Source: Chryseobacterium piperi (GTDB lineage Bacteria; Bacteroidota; Bacteroidia; Flavobacteriales; Weeksellaceae). From it: 64,000 nucleotides of DNA. The notes beneath the pieces were generated by a model. The model was not told the DNA's origin. It made no database searches and saw nothing but the letters and a program-made list of their open reading frames with translations. The DNA lies in the NCBI RefSeq assembly GCF_002285635.2, contig NZ_CP023049.2, positions 2,356,001 to 2,420,000 on the forward strand. Reading direction: 5' to 3'. The first letter of the stretch is position 1. The number at the start of each line of letters is the position of its first letter. Shown piece by piece: positions 41,170-51,341 of this stretch. A program made the translations under genes and the position numbers.

Positions 41170-41308
41170 AGCATATATAAATAACTGTTTTGTTAAAACA
41201 GTTATTCGTCTACAGGATTTACCCTGATTCCGATAAATCATCCGGAACCTGAGTGGTTCCATTTTTTATAATAAGGGAAAGCCTGCTCTACGAGCAGGTT
41301 TTTTTTAC
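41170..41308 (+). ncRNA. Structured leader or small RNA candidate with terminator
   Basis: Three hairpins follow on the plus strand. AATAACTGTTTT/AAAACAGTTATT is a perfect 12-pair stem with a GTT loop (41180-41206). GGAACC/GGTTCC closes a five-base loop (41244-41260). CCTGCTC/GAGCAGG followed by eight T residues (41282-41308) is a terminator. Between the first two is a conserved-looking unpaired stretch. The outer-membrane barrel gene starts 150 nt later, so the unit is either a small RNA or a riboswitch-like leader. No known class was recognised. Confidence 0.4.
41282..41308 (+). terminator. Terminator before the outer-membrane barrel gene
   Basis: CCTGCTC TAC GAGCAGG followed by TTTTTTTT on the plus strand. 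Confidence 0.85.
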
Positions 41309-41458
41309 AATTCTTTGCAAAAATAAACTTCACTCTTCTTTTTCATACTATTTCATTTTCATTATACTGTCTTTATTTTATTTTCCTGTTTTTTCACCAT
41401 TCGGTGTAACACATTTACGGCGATAATTGTCTTACTAATTGAAACCCCTTATATTATA

Positions 41459-43606
41459 ATGAAAAGACTAATATCTACTATCGCTATATTAACCGCTCCT
41501 TTAGCTTTAGCTCAGGTAAAAAAAGATACCATAAAGCAAAAAGACATTGAAGCCGTTTCTATTACAGTCAGGAAACCGACTGTTGAATCTAAGACAGACA
41601 GAACTGTTTTTAATGTTGCGAACAGTTCTATTCTGGCTGGAAACACAACTTGGGATGTCCTTAGAATGACCCCCTTGGTCAGCATTGATAATAATGATGC
41701 GATCAAAGCAGAAGGTGAAAAAGTCACCGTCTACATCAATGACCGAAAATCTGTTTTTACAGGAAAGGAATTAAAAGAATATCTGGCTACTATTCCTGCA
41801 GATAATCTAATGAAAATTGAAGTGATCACCAGTCCTTCTTCACGTTATGAAAGTGCGGGATCAGTCATCAATATTGTTTTGAAAAAAAGAGATGATGAAG
41901 GAATGAAAGGTAGCGTTACCTTAAACAACAGACAAAACAGAAAAAATTCTCAGTATACCAATTTTAATCTAAATTATCATAAGAAAAAATTTACTCAAAC
42001 CTTTATTGGTAGCTACAGTGACAACACCTGGGCTCAGAATAACTCGAATATTTACAATTTATATGAAAATAATGCGGTCAGAGATTTTACTACCAAAAAT
42101 ATAGATCGGAGCAAAAGTCCTTCTTTATCTTCTACATCAGAATTTGAATTGAATGATAAGAATAATGTTGGAGTTATTCTTGAATATTACCAAAGCAAAA
42201 GGTCTTCTTTCTCAGATGCGGAAGGGACGAATTATGCCAATGATATGTTTCAGGATTCCTATAACAGGATTCAGGATTTAACCGGATTAAGCCGTACGTT
42301 AGGAACCAATGTCTTTTATAAATACTATGATAAGGAGAAAAACAAAATTTTAGATATTAACCTTGGAACTAATTACGATTCTCAGAAAGACATGAGTGAC
42401 CTGACCACCAGTACAACGACCACTACCGGAACAACACCGGGTCAGATAGGAATCGATTCCCATAATCAAACCCGTAATTATTATCTAAAAGTAGATTACA
42501 CCCAGCCTTTGGGTAAGTCAGGAGGAACTTTTGAGGTAGGAGGTAAAATGGATTTCAATAATAATGTAGCTCCATATGATCTCTCTGTACTTACGAATAA
42601 TGGTATTGTACGAACTTATGATAACTTTCATTATGAGGATAATATCAGCTCTCTTTATGCCACGTACAGCAAAACCTTTTTCAAGAAGCTGGAAACCAGA
42701 ATAGGGCTACGTTATGAATACATTACCTTCAAAGTAAGGCAAGATGTGGCCCGTACCTCACGAAAAGATTCTTATGGTACTTTTCTTCCCAATATATTGT
42801 TGAAATACAACTTTTCAGACAAGTATGACCTGAGTCTTACTTATAACCGTAATATCTGGCGTCCATGGTACACGGAATTCAATCCATTCCTTTTACCCAA
42901 TAGTGATGGGTTTTACTCCAGAGGAAATATCGACTTGCAGCCTAACCCAAGTGACAGGCTTTATATGAAATTTGGAATTTTAAAAAAATACTTTATTTCC
43001 GCAAGGTATATGTATACGGATCAGGATTATTGGACTACTTATGCTACTGAAAATGGAAGAACCGTTACCTACCCAGGGAATTTCAGTGGAAAGGTTCAAA
43101 AGTATTATGTTTTTGCAAACATCAACCAGACATTTTTGAAAAATAAACTAAGTGTCAATGTTGGCTTTGGCTGGTATTATATTGATAACAGTGATTTTAA
43201 CGAAAAGAATAAACTGGAGGGCGATAAATACATCAGCTATTGGGGTGGATCGACCAATATCTCGTATACCAATCTTTTTAACAAAAATATTAACCTGAGT
43301 GCATGGGTAGAGGTGTCTAATCAGAACAATGGAAATTCTTATGCTAACAACACCAACGTTTTCCATAATATTTCTGTGACCAAAATATTCCCGAAAACCC
43401 AAATGGAAGTCAGCTTCCAGCTGATGAATATTTTTAAAAGGCCTAATTTTGATTCAACAACTTTCAGTCCTGCCGGAACTTTTAGAAATTCCACACAATC
43501 AGACTGGTATGGTTTTTCCCTTTCATTTGTAAAACGATTTGGAAATCAGAAAGTAAAGACCAACACCAAGACGGATGTCGAGAAAAACGGCGGCGGCGGA
43601 AAGTAA
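41459..43606 (+). CDS. Outer-membrane beta-barrel protein, TonB-receptor-like
   Basis: A 715-residue outer-membrane protein with a signal peptide (MKRLISTIAILTAPLALAQ). The plug-like segment TTWDVLRMTPLVSIDNND and ADNLMKIEVITSPSSRYESAG, with its VINIVLKK, is present. It lacks the N-terminal carboxypeptidase-like and TonB-box part of longer family members. The rest is a 22-strand-type barrel that closes with SDWYGFSLSFVKRFG. Many homologs belong to a family that may act with biosynthetic or surface systems. No SusD partner is adjacent. Confidence 0.85.
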   Translation: MKRLISTIAILTAPLALAQVKKDTIKQKDIEAVSITVRKPTVESKTDRTVFNVANSSILAGNTTWDVLRMTPLVSIDNNDAIKAEGEKVTVYINDRKSVFTGKELKEYLATIPADNLMKIEVITSPSSRYESAGSVINIVLKKRDDEGMKGSVTLNNRQNRKNSQYTNFNLNYHKKKFTQTFIGSYSDNTWAQNNSNIYNLYENNAVRDFTTKNIDRSKSPSLSSTSEFELNDKNNVGVILEYYQSKRSSFSDAEGTNYANDMFQDSYNRIQDLTGLSRTLGTNVFYKYYDKEKNKILDINLGTNYDSQKDMSDLTTSTTTTTGTTPGQIGIDSHNQTRNYYLKVDYTQPLGKSGGTFEVGGKMDFNNNVAPYDLSVLTNNGIVRTYDNFHYEDNISSLYATYSKTFFKKLETRIGLRYEYITFKVRQDVARTSRKDSYGTFLPNILLKYNFSDKYDLSLTYNRNIWRPWYTEFNPFLLPNSDGFYSRGNIDLQPNPSDRLYMKFGILKKYFISARYMYTDQDYWTTYATENGRTVTYPGNFSGKVQKYYVFANINQTFLKNKLSVNVGFGWYYIDNSDFNEKNKLEGDKYISYWGGSTNISYTNLFNKNINLSAWVEVSNQNNGNSYANNTNVFHNISVTKIFPKTQMEVSFQLMNIFKRPNFDSTTFSPAGTFRNSTQSDWYGFSLSFVKRFGNQKVKTNTKTDVEKNGGGGK

Positions 43607-43632
43607 AACAGACCATGTTTCCCATATTATAA

Positions 43633-43668
43633 AAAAGAACTTTTTGAAATTTCAAAAAGTTCTTTTTT
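43633..43668. terminator. Terminator between convergent genes
   Basis: AAAGAACTTTTTGA / TCAAAAAGTTCTTT followed by T residues. The symmetry lets it act in both directions. Confidence 0.85.
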
Positions 43669-43692
43669 ATAATAAATAGTTTCAGTCTATTT

Positions 43693-45897
43693 TTATTCTT
43701 TTATTTTTTCTGTGGGCTGATACCCCGGAAGTCCCAGCTGCCACGCTACGAAAGCAAAAATACTTCCCATATTAGCGTAAGCACGTGCAAGATCAGCACC
43801 GCCTATATGTCCTCCTTCGTAATCTATTTTTAAAAGTATCGGGTTATCAGAAGCATCATTTGCCATTAATTTGGCCGCAAACTTTGCAGGCATCCATGAA
43901 ACAACACGACTATCATTGATTCCTGTTGTGATCAAAGTAGCAGGATATTTTTCTCCTTTTTTAATATGATGGAAAGCATCCATTGCTAATAAAGCCTTGA
44001 ACTCATCCGGTTTTGTTACCGTTCCAAATTCAGGAACATTCCCGGGACCATTAGGAGCGATTTCACCTCTGATAGCATTGGTAGATCCTACATCAACGAC
44101 CGCAGCCTTAAACAAATCAGGTCTTTCCATAATAGCCATTCCCGAAGTAATACCACCTGCACTACCTCCCCATATCGCTACCTTTTCCTTTGAAGTATAG
44201 CCTTCTTTAATCAGGTATTCAGTACAATCTATTAAATCTCTCCAGGTATTGGGTTTCGTCTGTTTGTAACCGGCTTTATGCCAGCTTTCTCCTTTTTCCC
44301 CACCACCTCTTACATGGGCAATAGCAAAGATACCTCCTTTCTTAGCCCACATCAGATAGCTCCTGGCAAAGAAAGGGGCAGATAAAATTCCATAACTGCC
44401 ATATGCCTGTATAAAAACAGGAATATTCCCTGTCTTTTTAAGGTTTTTATCATAAATCAAGGTCAAAGGTACTTCTACTCCATCCCTTGCTTTAATGATT
44501 GCTTCTTCAACAACAGCACCGTCAAATTCAGGATAAGCAATCAACGGAACCAGGTTTTCTTCTTCGAATCGGTTCGTTTTTAAATCATATTTTAATCGCC
44601 TCGTTTCATTCGCCCATCCTGAACAATAGATCCAGACATCTGAATAGTCCTTTCCTTTAGTCTCTATCGATATACTCCCGACAACAAATGGTAATGGAAT
44701 AGGAATATCTTTCCCATTTCTGTAAAGATAAAACCGGGCATCAACTCCATTTTTCGTAGTGGTATAATATACCCCATCTTTTGTGACCTCAAAGCTCTTT
44801 ATCGTCTCCTCTTTTTTCTCCGGAACTAAAATTTCAGGATTTTTGAAATCCGGTTTTTCAAGATTGGTTTTACAAAGTTTAAAATTGGGAGAATTATATC
44901 CCGACATAAAATAGACTTCCTTTCCCACAGGTTCTTTATCGTATACTTTGTCTGCCTTATAGTACAGAGGCTTCCAACTTTTAATACCTTTATCAAAATC
45001 TTTTCTATCAATAATAAACGTATCAGTAAAAGCATCTACATCACCCAAATTTCCAATAAAATAAGGGTCTCTCTGATTGAACTGTACGATACCCGGAAAT
45101 CGGCCTTCATCTATATCCAATTCCGGATTATTTACTCTTGAAAAAACATTTTTCCGTTTTTTGGGATCTTCTCCTAATCTATAGAGAGTTACTTCTGTAT
45201 TTTTTGTGTACTCCGGCGAGTCTGAATCTATCACCGGAAAGTAGGTATAAAAAAAGCTGTTATTATCTTCCAGCCATTTTACCTGTCCCACTGAGGTAGG
45301 TTCAAGGTTAGTAATTACCTGGGGATAGATATGTTTTGTTTTAACATCCATAATGATCACTTCAGAAGTTTCTTTTCCATTTTCGGATAAAGAAATAGCA
45401 ATCTTACTTCCATCCCAGCTTGGACTTAGAAAATTAATCGTGAAATTATGCTTCTGTTTTGATGTGGGATCAAATGAGGAAATAAAAGCAGCCGGATCAT
45501 ATAAAAACTCTTCTTTTCCTTTAAATCCTTTTCTGTAATATAATTTATGAAATTTTTCGTCTCCTGCTTTTTTCAAATAGAAATACAAATCTCCACCTGT
45601 TATTTTTAGATTAGATACCTGATACCCGCTTCTTTTGTCAAATTTAAGTCTTTCATCAACAAAATACTTTTTGTAAGGTAGCTTATCCAGTATGCCATCG
45701 GCATAATCTGCCTGAGATTTCATCCAGTTTATCGTAGCCGGATCCTGTAGATCTTCCAGGTTTCTGTATTCATCAACTATTTTCGTTCCGAAATATTCAT
45801 CAGTAACCGGTTTAGAAGGTGCTAAATTCGATTTTTGTGCTTGAACGAAGGCACAAGAAGCAAAATAAGCGAGGACTATAACATATGCTCTTTTCAT
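43693..45897 (-). CDS. Prolyl oligopeptidase family serine peptidase (copy 1)
   Basis: A 734-residue exported S9A-type peptidase. The signal peptide ends at FVQAQKSNLAP. The N-terminal part is a propeller, and the C-terminal alpha/beta-hydrolase domain has the nucleophile elbow WGGSAGGIT. The catalytic His lies in DYEGGHIGG and the Asp in TGINDSRV. It would act in the periplasm or outside the cell, cutting after proline. It is a paralog of the 49085-51289 gene. The promoter between it and the SpaB-C-type gene lies in an inverted repeat. In a peptide cluster such enzymes can remove leaders. Confidence 0.92.
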   Translation of the reverse strand: MKRAYVIVLAYFASCAFVQAQKSNLAPSKPVTDEYFGTKIVDEYRNLEDLQDPATINWMKSQADYADGILDKLPYKKYFVDERLKFDKRSGYQVSNLKITGGDLYFYLKKAGDEKFHKLYYRKGFKGKEEFLYDPAAFISSFDPTSKQKHNFTINFLSPSWDGSKIAISLSENGKETSEVIIMDVKTKHIYPQVITNLEPTSVGQVKWLEDNNSFFYTYFPVIDSDSPEYTKNTEVTLYRLGEDPKKRKNVFSRVNNPELDIDEGRFPGIVQFNQRDPYFIGNLGDVDAFTDTFIIDRKDFDKGIKSWKPLYYKADKVYDKEPVGKEVYFMSGYNSPNFKLCKTNLEKPDFKNPEILVPEKKEETIKSFEVTKDGVYYTTTKNGVDARFYLYRNGKDIPIPLPFVVGSISIETKGKDYSDVWIYCSGWANETRRLKYDLKTNRFEEENLVPLIAYPEFDGAVVEEAIIKARDGVEVPLTLIYDKNLKKTGNIPVFIQAYGSYGILSAPFFARSYLMWAKKGGIFAIAHVRGGGEKGESWHKAGYKQTKPNTWRDLIDCTEYLIKEGYTSKEKVAIWGGSAGGITSGMAIMERPDLFKAAVVDVGSTNAIRGEIAPNGPGNVPEFGTVTKPDEFKALLAMDAFHHIKKGEKYPATLITTGINDSRVVSWMPAKFAAKLMANDASDNPILLKIDYEGGHIGGADLARAYANMGSIFAFVAWQLGLPGYQPTEKIKE

Positions 45898-45939
45898 TTA
45901 TTTTTTTAACTGGAAATTTGTTTTTTTAATCTTTTATTT

Positions 45940-45980
45940 GGGATATATTCAATATCGTAAGGCAAAAGTAAATATATCCC
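45940..45980 (-). promoter_or_regulatory. Promoter inside an inverted repeat before copy 1 peptidase
   Basis: GGGATATATT (45940-45949) and AATATATCCC (45971-45980) are perfect inverted copies. Between them on the minus strand lies TACTTTTG (45970-45963), a good TAnnTTTG box. The arrangement would suit a repressor site or a regulatory hairpin. Confidence 0.5.
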
Positions 45981-45996
45981 ATCAGATATCGAAACC

Positions 45997-46839
45997 CTAA
46001 TTAGAAAGCCTGTAAGCAATACTCTTATAATATCTCAGCATATAATCATAAACGATCATTTCAAACAATCTTTGATTAGAGATAAACAACCTGTTGATAC
46101 TCATATGAAAGATACTTTGGAAAAAACTCTGCATCGATAGCCCCAAAGATTGCTCTTGATGATGATTTAGAATACTCTGTAGTACTTCACTACTTTCTTC
46201 GATATTAGTGATAATCTCATCCCGTTCTTCTGAAAATTCTTCAGATTCTATAAATTTTAAAAACTTTGGTTTGAATTCTCTATATTTTTTATCCAGCTGG
46301 CTATTCAGTTTTTTGTCGGCATTAAACTCATTTTTAAAAGCATTATTGGAATATTTGATCCATTCCAGCCTTTCCTCAATGGTAAGGTGTAGTCTATCCA
46401 GCATTGTATCTATATAAAATAGACTGACCATAATTTTTTCTACATCTTCATAATACAGACATTGCAGAACCCATTCACTGTTTTTATGAAATAAGCTTTC
46501 AGCATCTTCTATGGTATTCTCACCATATCGTTCAATTTCCTTAGTATAAGTGTCAATTAAAACATTTGATATCTCACCGCTGTCTATATATTTTTTCAGG
46601 ACCTTGTTAACCTCTTCAAGTACTGTATCATAGTATTCACTTCGGTTGAGCTTCAGTCTAAATCTCAGATGTGGCTTCGGATCATTATAACGAATAAAAA
46701 ACCACTTAGAAATATAATTTTTCTCTTGAAGTGTTTGTATTAAGGAACTAAAAAGCTCTTCCAAAATAATGTCGGCCATTTTTATACCGGTATATATTTT
46801 CAGGTATAACCACTCGCTTCCGGGAATAAATTTTCTCAT
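45997..46839 (-). CDS. Lantibiotic dehydratase C-terminal (SpaB-C / TbtC-like) protein
   Basis: A 280-residue protein of the thiopeptide-type biosynthesis family, similar to the elimination domain of LanB. The start SEWLYLKIYTGIKMADIILEEL and FFIRYNDPKPHLRFRLKL match the family's opening. In a full-length LanB this domain follows the glutamylation domain. Here it is a separate gene 6 nt downstream, as in thiopeptide loci with split LanB. It should remove glutamate from modified Ser/Thr to leave dehydro residues. No cognate thiopeptide-type precursor is visible nearby. Confidence 0.85.
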   Translation of the reverse strand: MRKFIPGSEWLYLKIYTGIKMADIILEELFSSLIQTLQEKNYISKWFFIRYNDPKPHLRFRLKLNRSEYYDTVLEEVNKVLKKYIDSGEISNVLIDTYTKEIERYGENTIEDAESLFHKNSEWVLQCLYYEDVEKIMVSLFYIDTMLDRLHLTIEERLEWIKYSNNAFKNEFNADKKLNSQLDKKYREFKPKFLKFIESEEFSEERDEIITNIEESSEVLQSILNHHQEQSLGLSMQSFFQSIFHMSINRLFISNQRLFEMIVYDYMLRYYKSIAYRLSN

Positions 46840-46845
46840 AGCTTC

Positions 46846-49083
46846 TTAATTTTCTTTATACATCGGAAAAATAAACTGGTGCATAAAATCACTGTTTTCA
46901 TTATATAGAAATTCTTCAATAACAATCGATTTCAGATTTTTTATGGTATCAACGAGGACTTTGGCCAGATCATAATTTTCAAGATTAATGGTAAGTTTAT
47001 TATCCGACTGCACCCATTGTATCCATTGCGGGATGTTTCTTTTTGCTCTCCATATTCTTAATTCTGACAATAGCTCCTCTTTATTATCAGCTTCGTAGCT
47101 TTCAAATATTGAAGATTGGGCGATTTCTTTTTCTGTAATTTTCCACCAGGCTTTGGAGAGAATCGCATTTTTATATTCAATTCTAGGCAAAAATTGATAT
47201 ATGTCTTTTAAATCCCCCCAATTAAAATAAAGTCCAGGTCTTTTATTCTGAGAGTGCAAATCACATAGGAAATGATAAACCGGTAAAGAGTTAGCCGAAT
47301 AATTATGTGCATTACTTAAATACGGCTTGATCTCTTTGTTTAACCGCTTAGATCGTAAAACAATCCTATTATTTTTCAAAGAAATATACAGGTCACTGAC
47401 AGGTATTTGGTGGTCGTCAGCTAGGACTGATTGGGCAAGGTATGGAATTTCATACTGCCTTAGCATAGGCCTTCTGATCACATTTCCTATTCGTGCTTCG
47501 GGCAAATGAATCACCTCAGCCAGGATACAATCAGGGTTCAGCTCTTCTTCTTTTATAGCAATTGTTTTTGTAAGGTTTTGTACTTGTGATTTTTCAGAAC
47601 AAAATCTTGCAATTAAATTAGCAGCATTGCCTGATCCCAAATCTACTACCAGCTTTTCCTGATTATTTTCTGAAACCATCTCTGCAATAAAAGAAATGGT
47701 ATCCGGTAAATCATCCCATTTTGCTTCAAAGTCTTTGAAATCTTCATCAAAAAGTTCAATGGAATATTTACGGTCTACCCAATTTTCCTGCAATTTTTCA
47801 TTTAAAATTTGTTGGAAAGGATTAAGCTGAATTTTTACAGGTTGTTTTTCCTGAGAACCGGGCAGTACTAAGTCTTCTAAATAGGGATGAACTCCCTTGA
47901 TCGGATGATCCTGTCTGTAACCTAATCCTACCTCGGTATCCAGAACATAAGCTAAAGGCATCTCCTGATTTTCAAATCTCTCCTGGAATGCTTTTTTAAA
48001 CTTGTCTAAATAAGTTTCTTTTTGGGATAAGGTTATTTTGTTTAAAAATACGATGGTTTCTTTTAATCTTTTTTTCCATTCAGAAGATAAGGTTAATGTA
48101 TCTCCGAAATAGAGATCGGTCTGAAAAAGATATTTTTGCTCGTATTCAATTTGGGTTTGTCCTTTCGAAATTAAAATCGATTGAATCAACTTTTCAATTT
48201 CATGATAATCTGAAGTTGAATTTCCAACATTTAAGTCTAGTTTATTTAAATGCTCTCTGATTAAAACTAAAATCTGGGTTATTTCTTTTTCTCCTATTTT
48301 GTTTAAAACAGCAATCAATACTTCTAAAAAATCAATACCTGACACATTAGGCTCCAGCTCGCTTACCAAAACCTGATTGTCTATCAGCTCTTCTACAAAT
48401 TCTATAGCTTCTTCCTCTGTTATTTCTTCATTAACTAAAATAGCGGCAAGCTGCGAAATGGTTTTGCCTTGTTTTGAAAAATCTAAAATGGACTTTAATT
48501 CCTCAGAGAAAGGGGCAGAAGAAATAATATAATCTCTTTTGCCTTCAGCATACTCATATTCTATATACCGAATAGTATCACCAACGGTATAAATACTATT
48601 ATTGGAATAAAATAACAGTTGATTCTTTATCGTCGGAACATTAGTAAAACAATCGGATAAGCTCACTAAGAAATGCATATCCAGTTTAGTATCTCTAATA
48701 ATATTATCCTTCAATAATCGCTGTTCTTTAGCGAATGGATTGAATGTTTCCTGAGCAAACCTCCCTAATCCCACTCCGGTAAACAGACCGAAAGGAATGG
48801 AGCGTGTGCTCATTCTAATATAGTATTTTAATAGGCTATTTTTTAGCTTTTGTGATTTTTTAGGTAAGTGTTCTTTTTCTGAATTGAGCCAATCCCTGAG
48901 TTCTCCATGTAAATATGGAGAAGCAAGATAAATAGCTTCCTGAAAAACAGGATGCGTATATATTTCTTTTAAATCTACATCAGAAATCTCGTCTTTATCT
49001 GTATTCTCATGAAATTTACTGCGTGAAAATAGTGGAGTTCGAAAAATATACTCCTCGAAAAATTGATAAGGAATACGTGACAT
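46846..49083 (-). CDS. Lantibiotic dehydratase N-terminal (LanB-type) protein
   Basis: A 745-residue LanB-type glutamylation domain that adds glutamate from glutamyl-tRNA to Ser/Thr of a precursor. The start IPYQFFEEYIFRTPLFSRSKF and the motif RMSTRSIPFGLFTGVGLGRF are typical, as is ARIGNVIRRPMLRQYEIPYL. It is a stand-alone N domain. It begins 1 nt after the copy 2 peptidase and ends 6 nt before the C domain, so the three are one operon. The precursor is not obvious. Confidence 0.88.
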   Translation of the reverse strand: MSRIPYQFFEEYIFRTPLFSRSKFHENTDKDEISDVDLKEIYTHPVFQEAIYLASPYLHGELRDWLNSEKEHLPKKSQKLKNSLLKYYIRMSTRSIPFGLFTGVGLGRFAQETFNPFAKEQRLLKDNIIRDTKLDMHFLVSLSDCFTNVPTIKNQLLFYSNNSIYTVGDTIRYIEYEYAEGKRDYIISSAPFSEELKSILDFSKQGKTISQLAAILVNEEITEEEAIEFVEELIDNQVLVSELEPNVSGIDFLEVLIAVLNKIGEKEITQILVLIREHLNKLDLNVGNSTSDYHEIEKLIQSILISKGQTQIEYEQKYLFQTDLYFGDTLTLSSEWKKRLKETIVFLNKITLSQKETYLDKFKKAFQERFENQEMPLAYVLDTEVGLGYRQDHPIKGVHPYLEDLVLPGSQEKQPVKIQLNPFQQILNEKLQENWVDRKYSIELFDEDFKDFEAKWDDLPDTISFIAEMVSENNQEKLVVDLGSGNAANLIARFCSEKSQVQNLTKTIAIKEEELNPDCILAEVIHLPEARIGNVIRRPMLRQYEIPYLAQSVLADDHQIPVSDLYISLKNNRIVLRSKRLNKEIKPYLSNAHNYSANSLPVYHFLCDLHSQNKRPGLYFNWGDLKDIYQFLPRIEYKNAILSKAWWKITEKEIAQSSIFESYEADNKEELLSELRIWRAKRNIPQWIQWVQSDNKLTINLENYDLAKVLVDTIKNLKSIVIEEFLYNENSDFMHQFIFPMYKEN

Positions 49084-49084
49084 T

Positions 49085-51289
49085 TTATTTCTTGTTATGT
49101 TTTTTAGGTTGGTAATCGGGGTGTCCTAATTGCCAGAAGGCAAATGCAAATATATCGGACACGTTTGCATATCGTTGAACCACCGGAATATCTCCTCCAT
49201 GTCCTCCCTTATAATCTATATTTAATAAAGAGGGGTTACCAGATGTATTGCTCGCTAATAATTTTGCAGAAAATTTAGCTGACTGCCATGGCGCTACTCT
49301 CGGATCATTAATTCCCGCTAATATAAGGGTGGCAGGATATTTTTGTCCTTTCTTAATATGCTGATACGAATCCATTTCCAATAATGCCGGAAATTCCAAA
49401 GGAACAACAGGATTTCCATACTCTTTCATACTCGTTTTCTGAATACCATTATTATCAAATCTGATCGTATTCAGTACTCCTGATTCCAAGATGGCCGCTT
49501 TGAATAGCTCAGGCTTTTCCGTTATCGCTCTTCCAATAGCGATGCCTCCAGCACTTGCACCCCAAATGGCAATTTTCTTTGATGACGTCAACTTCTGATC
49601 TATTACATATTCAGCACAAGCAATCAGATCTTTCCAGGTATTAGGCTTTTTGTCCTTTTGACCATCCATATGCCATTGAACTCCCTTCTCTCCACCTCCT
49701 CTTACATGGGCAACTGCAACGACACCACCCTGGGCGGCCCATAATAAATAGCTTCGGGCAAAGAAAGGTACAGCCGATTGTCCAAAGGCTCCATAACAAT
49801 CTATAAGCAATGGGTTCTTTCCATTCTTTTTAAGATTTTTATTATAAATTAAAGATATTGGAACTTCTGTTCCATCATAAGACTTCACCGAAATTTCTTC
49901 TACTATAACATCTTTAAATTCAGGATATTCAATAACAGGTGCAAGATCTTCCGGTTGAAAGGTATTCGTGGAAAGATCATATTTAAAACGTTGTTCCTCA
50001 TTAGCCCATCCGGAACATGTTACCCATATATCAGAAGAAGATTGTCCTTTTACCTGTAAGTCAACACTCCCTGAAGCATAAGGAAGTTTTATTAAACTAT
50101 CTTTCCCGTTTTGATATAAATATAATTTTGCTTCCACCCCATTTTTAGTCGTTACATAATAAATACCATCTTTCGTAATGGCATATTGCTTCATAACCTC
50201 ATCTTTTTTTTCAGGAACCAATATTTCCGGATCTTTAAAAGCTCTCGTAAGAATGTTTGTTTTGCATAGTTTATAATTAGGAGAATTATATCCTGATAAA
50301 AAATAAACATCATTTCCGGACAGTTTGATAGAGCTTACTTTACTTTCTTTATCATATAGTGGCTTCCAACTCTTTTTTCCCTGTAATAAATCTTTCTTGT
50401 CAATAAAAAACGTTTTTCTAAAGTTTTCCGCATCTACCAATATTCCAATATAGTATTGATCATTAGAATTAAAAGTCAGTACGGCAGGATATTCATCTTT
50501 ACTGATTTTTAAATCAGGGTTGTTAAGATTTGAAAATACATCATGCAGATCACCCGGATTTTCACCTATTCTATAAAGAATAGACTGGGTATTTTTTCTA
50601 AATTCTTTGGATTGTAAATCAACATCCGGATAATAAACATAGAAAAAGCCGTTGTTATCATCCAGCCATTTAATTCCTCCAATATTAGAAGGATTCGTAT
50701 TGATAATGGTTTGCGGATACACATATTTCTTATCAACATCCATTATAATCACTTCTGATAATTCTTTTCCTCCCTGGGTTAAAGAAATAGCGACCTTACT
50801 TCCATCCCAACTAGGACTTATAAGATTGATAACAAAGCTCTTTTTAGAGTCGTCTATTGACTTTTTTGAAGAAATGAAATTTTCCGGATCATAAAGCAAT
50901 TCTTCTTTTCCATGAGCTCCGTTTTTGTAATACACTTTTGCTTCACCATCCGCAACATTTCTTTTTAAATAAAAATATCGATCATTATTGGTTATTCTTA
51001 AATCATAGACAAAGTAACCCTGTCTTTTATCAAACTCTATTCTCTTGTCTGAATAGTAGCTTCTATTCGGTATAGCAGCTAAGACAGAATTGGTATAATC
51101 CGACTGAGATTTCATCCAGCTTATGGTAGCCGGATCTTTTAAATCTTCTAAATTTCTATAATCGTCTACTATTTTAGTCCCAAAATAATCATCAGTATCC
51201 GGCTTGGAAAGTGCTAAATTTGTTTTTTGTGCATCAATAAAAGTACTAGAAACAAACTGAGCGAAAATAATAAAATGTATTCTTTTCAT
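49085..51289 (-). CDS. Prolyl oligopeptidase family serine peptidase (copy 2)
   Basis: A 734-residue paralog of the peptidase at 43693. The frame opens at 51352, but that ATG lies inside the terminator hairpin of the preceding operon, so the ATG at 51289 (MKRIHFIIFAQFVSS) is used and gives a signal peptide. The nucleophile region WGASAGGIA, Asp in AGINDPRVAP and His in DYKGGHGGD are visible. The LanB-type gene follows after 1 nt. It may process the modified peptide after Sec export. Confidence 0.92.
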   Translation of the reverse strand: MKRIHFIIFAQFVSSTFIDAQKTNLALSKPDTDDYFGTKIVDDYRNLEDLKDPATISWMKSQSDYTNSVLAAIPNRSYYSDKRIEFDKRQGYFVYDLRITNNDRYFYLKRNVADGEAKVYYKNGAHGKEELLYDPENFISSKKSIDDSKKSFVINLISPSWDGSKVAISLTQGGKELSEVIIMDVDKKYVYPQTIINTNPSNIGGIKWLDDNNGFFYVYYPDVDLQSKEFRKNTQSILYRIGENPGDLHDVFSNLNNPDLKISKDEYPAVLTFNSNDQYYIGILVDAENFRKTFFIDKKDLLQGKKSWKPLYDKESKVSSIKLSGNDVYFLSGYNSPNYKLCKTNILTRAFKDPEILVPEKKDEVMKQYAITKDGIYYVTTKNGVEAKLYLYQNGKDSLIKLPYASGSVDLQVKGQSSSDIWVTCSGWANEEQRFKYDLSTNTFQPEDLAPVIEYPEFKDVIVEEISVKSYDGTEVPISLIYNKNLKKNGKNPLLIDCYGAFGQSAVPFFARSYLLWAAQGGVVAVAHVRGGGEKGVQWHMDGQKDKKPNTWKDLIACAEYVIDQKLTSSKKIAIWGASAGGIAIGRAITEKPELFKAAILESGVLNTIRFDNNGIQKTSMKEYGNPVVPLEFPALLEMDSYQHIKKGQKYPATLILAGINDPRVAPWQSAKFSAKLLASNTSGNPSLLNIDYKGGHGGDIPVVQRYANVSDIFAFAFWQLGHPDYQPKKHNKK

Positions 51290-51341
51290 GTTATTTAACT
51301 CACCATACAAAGAAAGGAAATATTCTTTGACATTGACAAGA

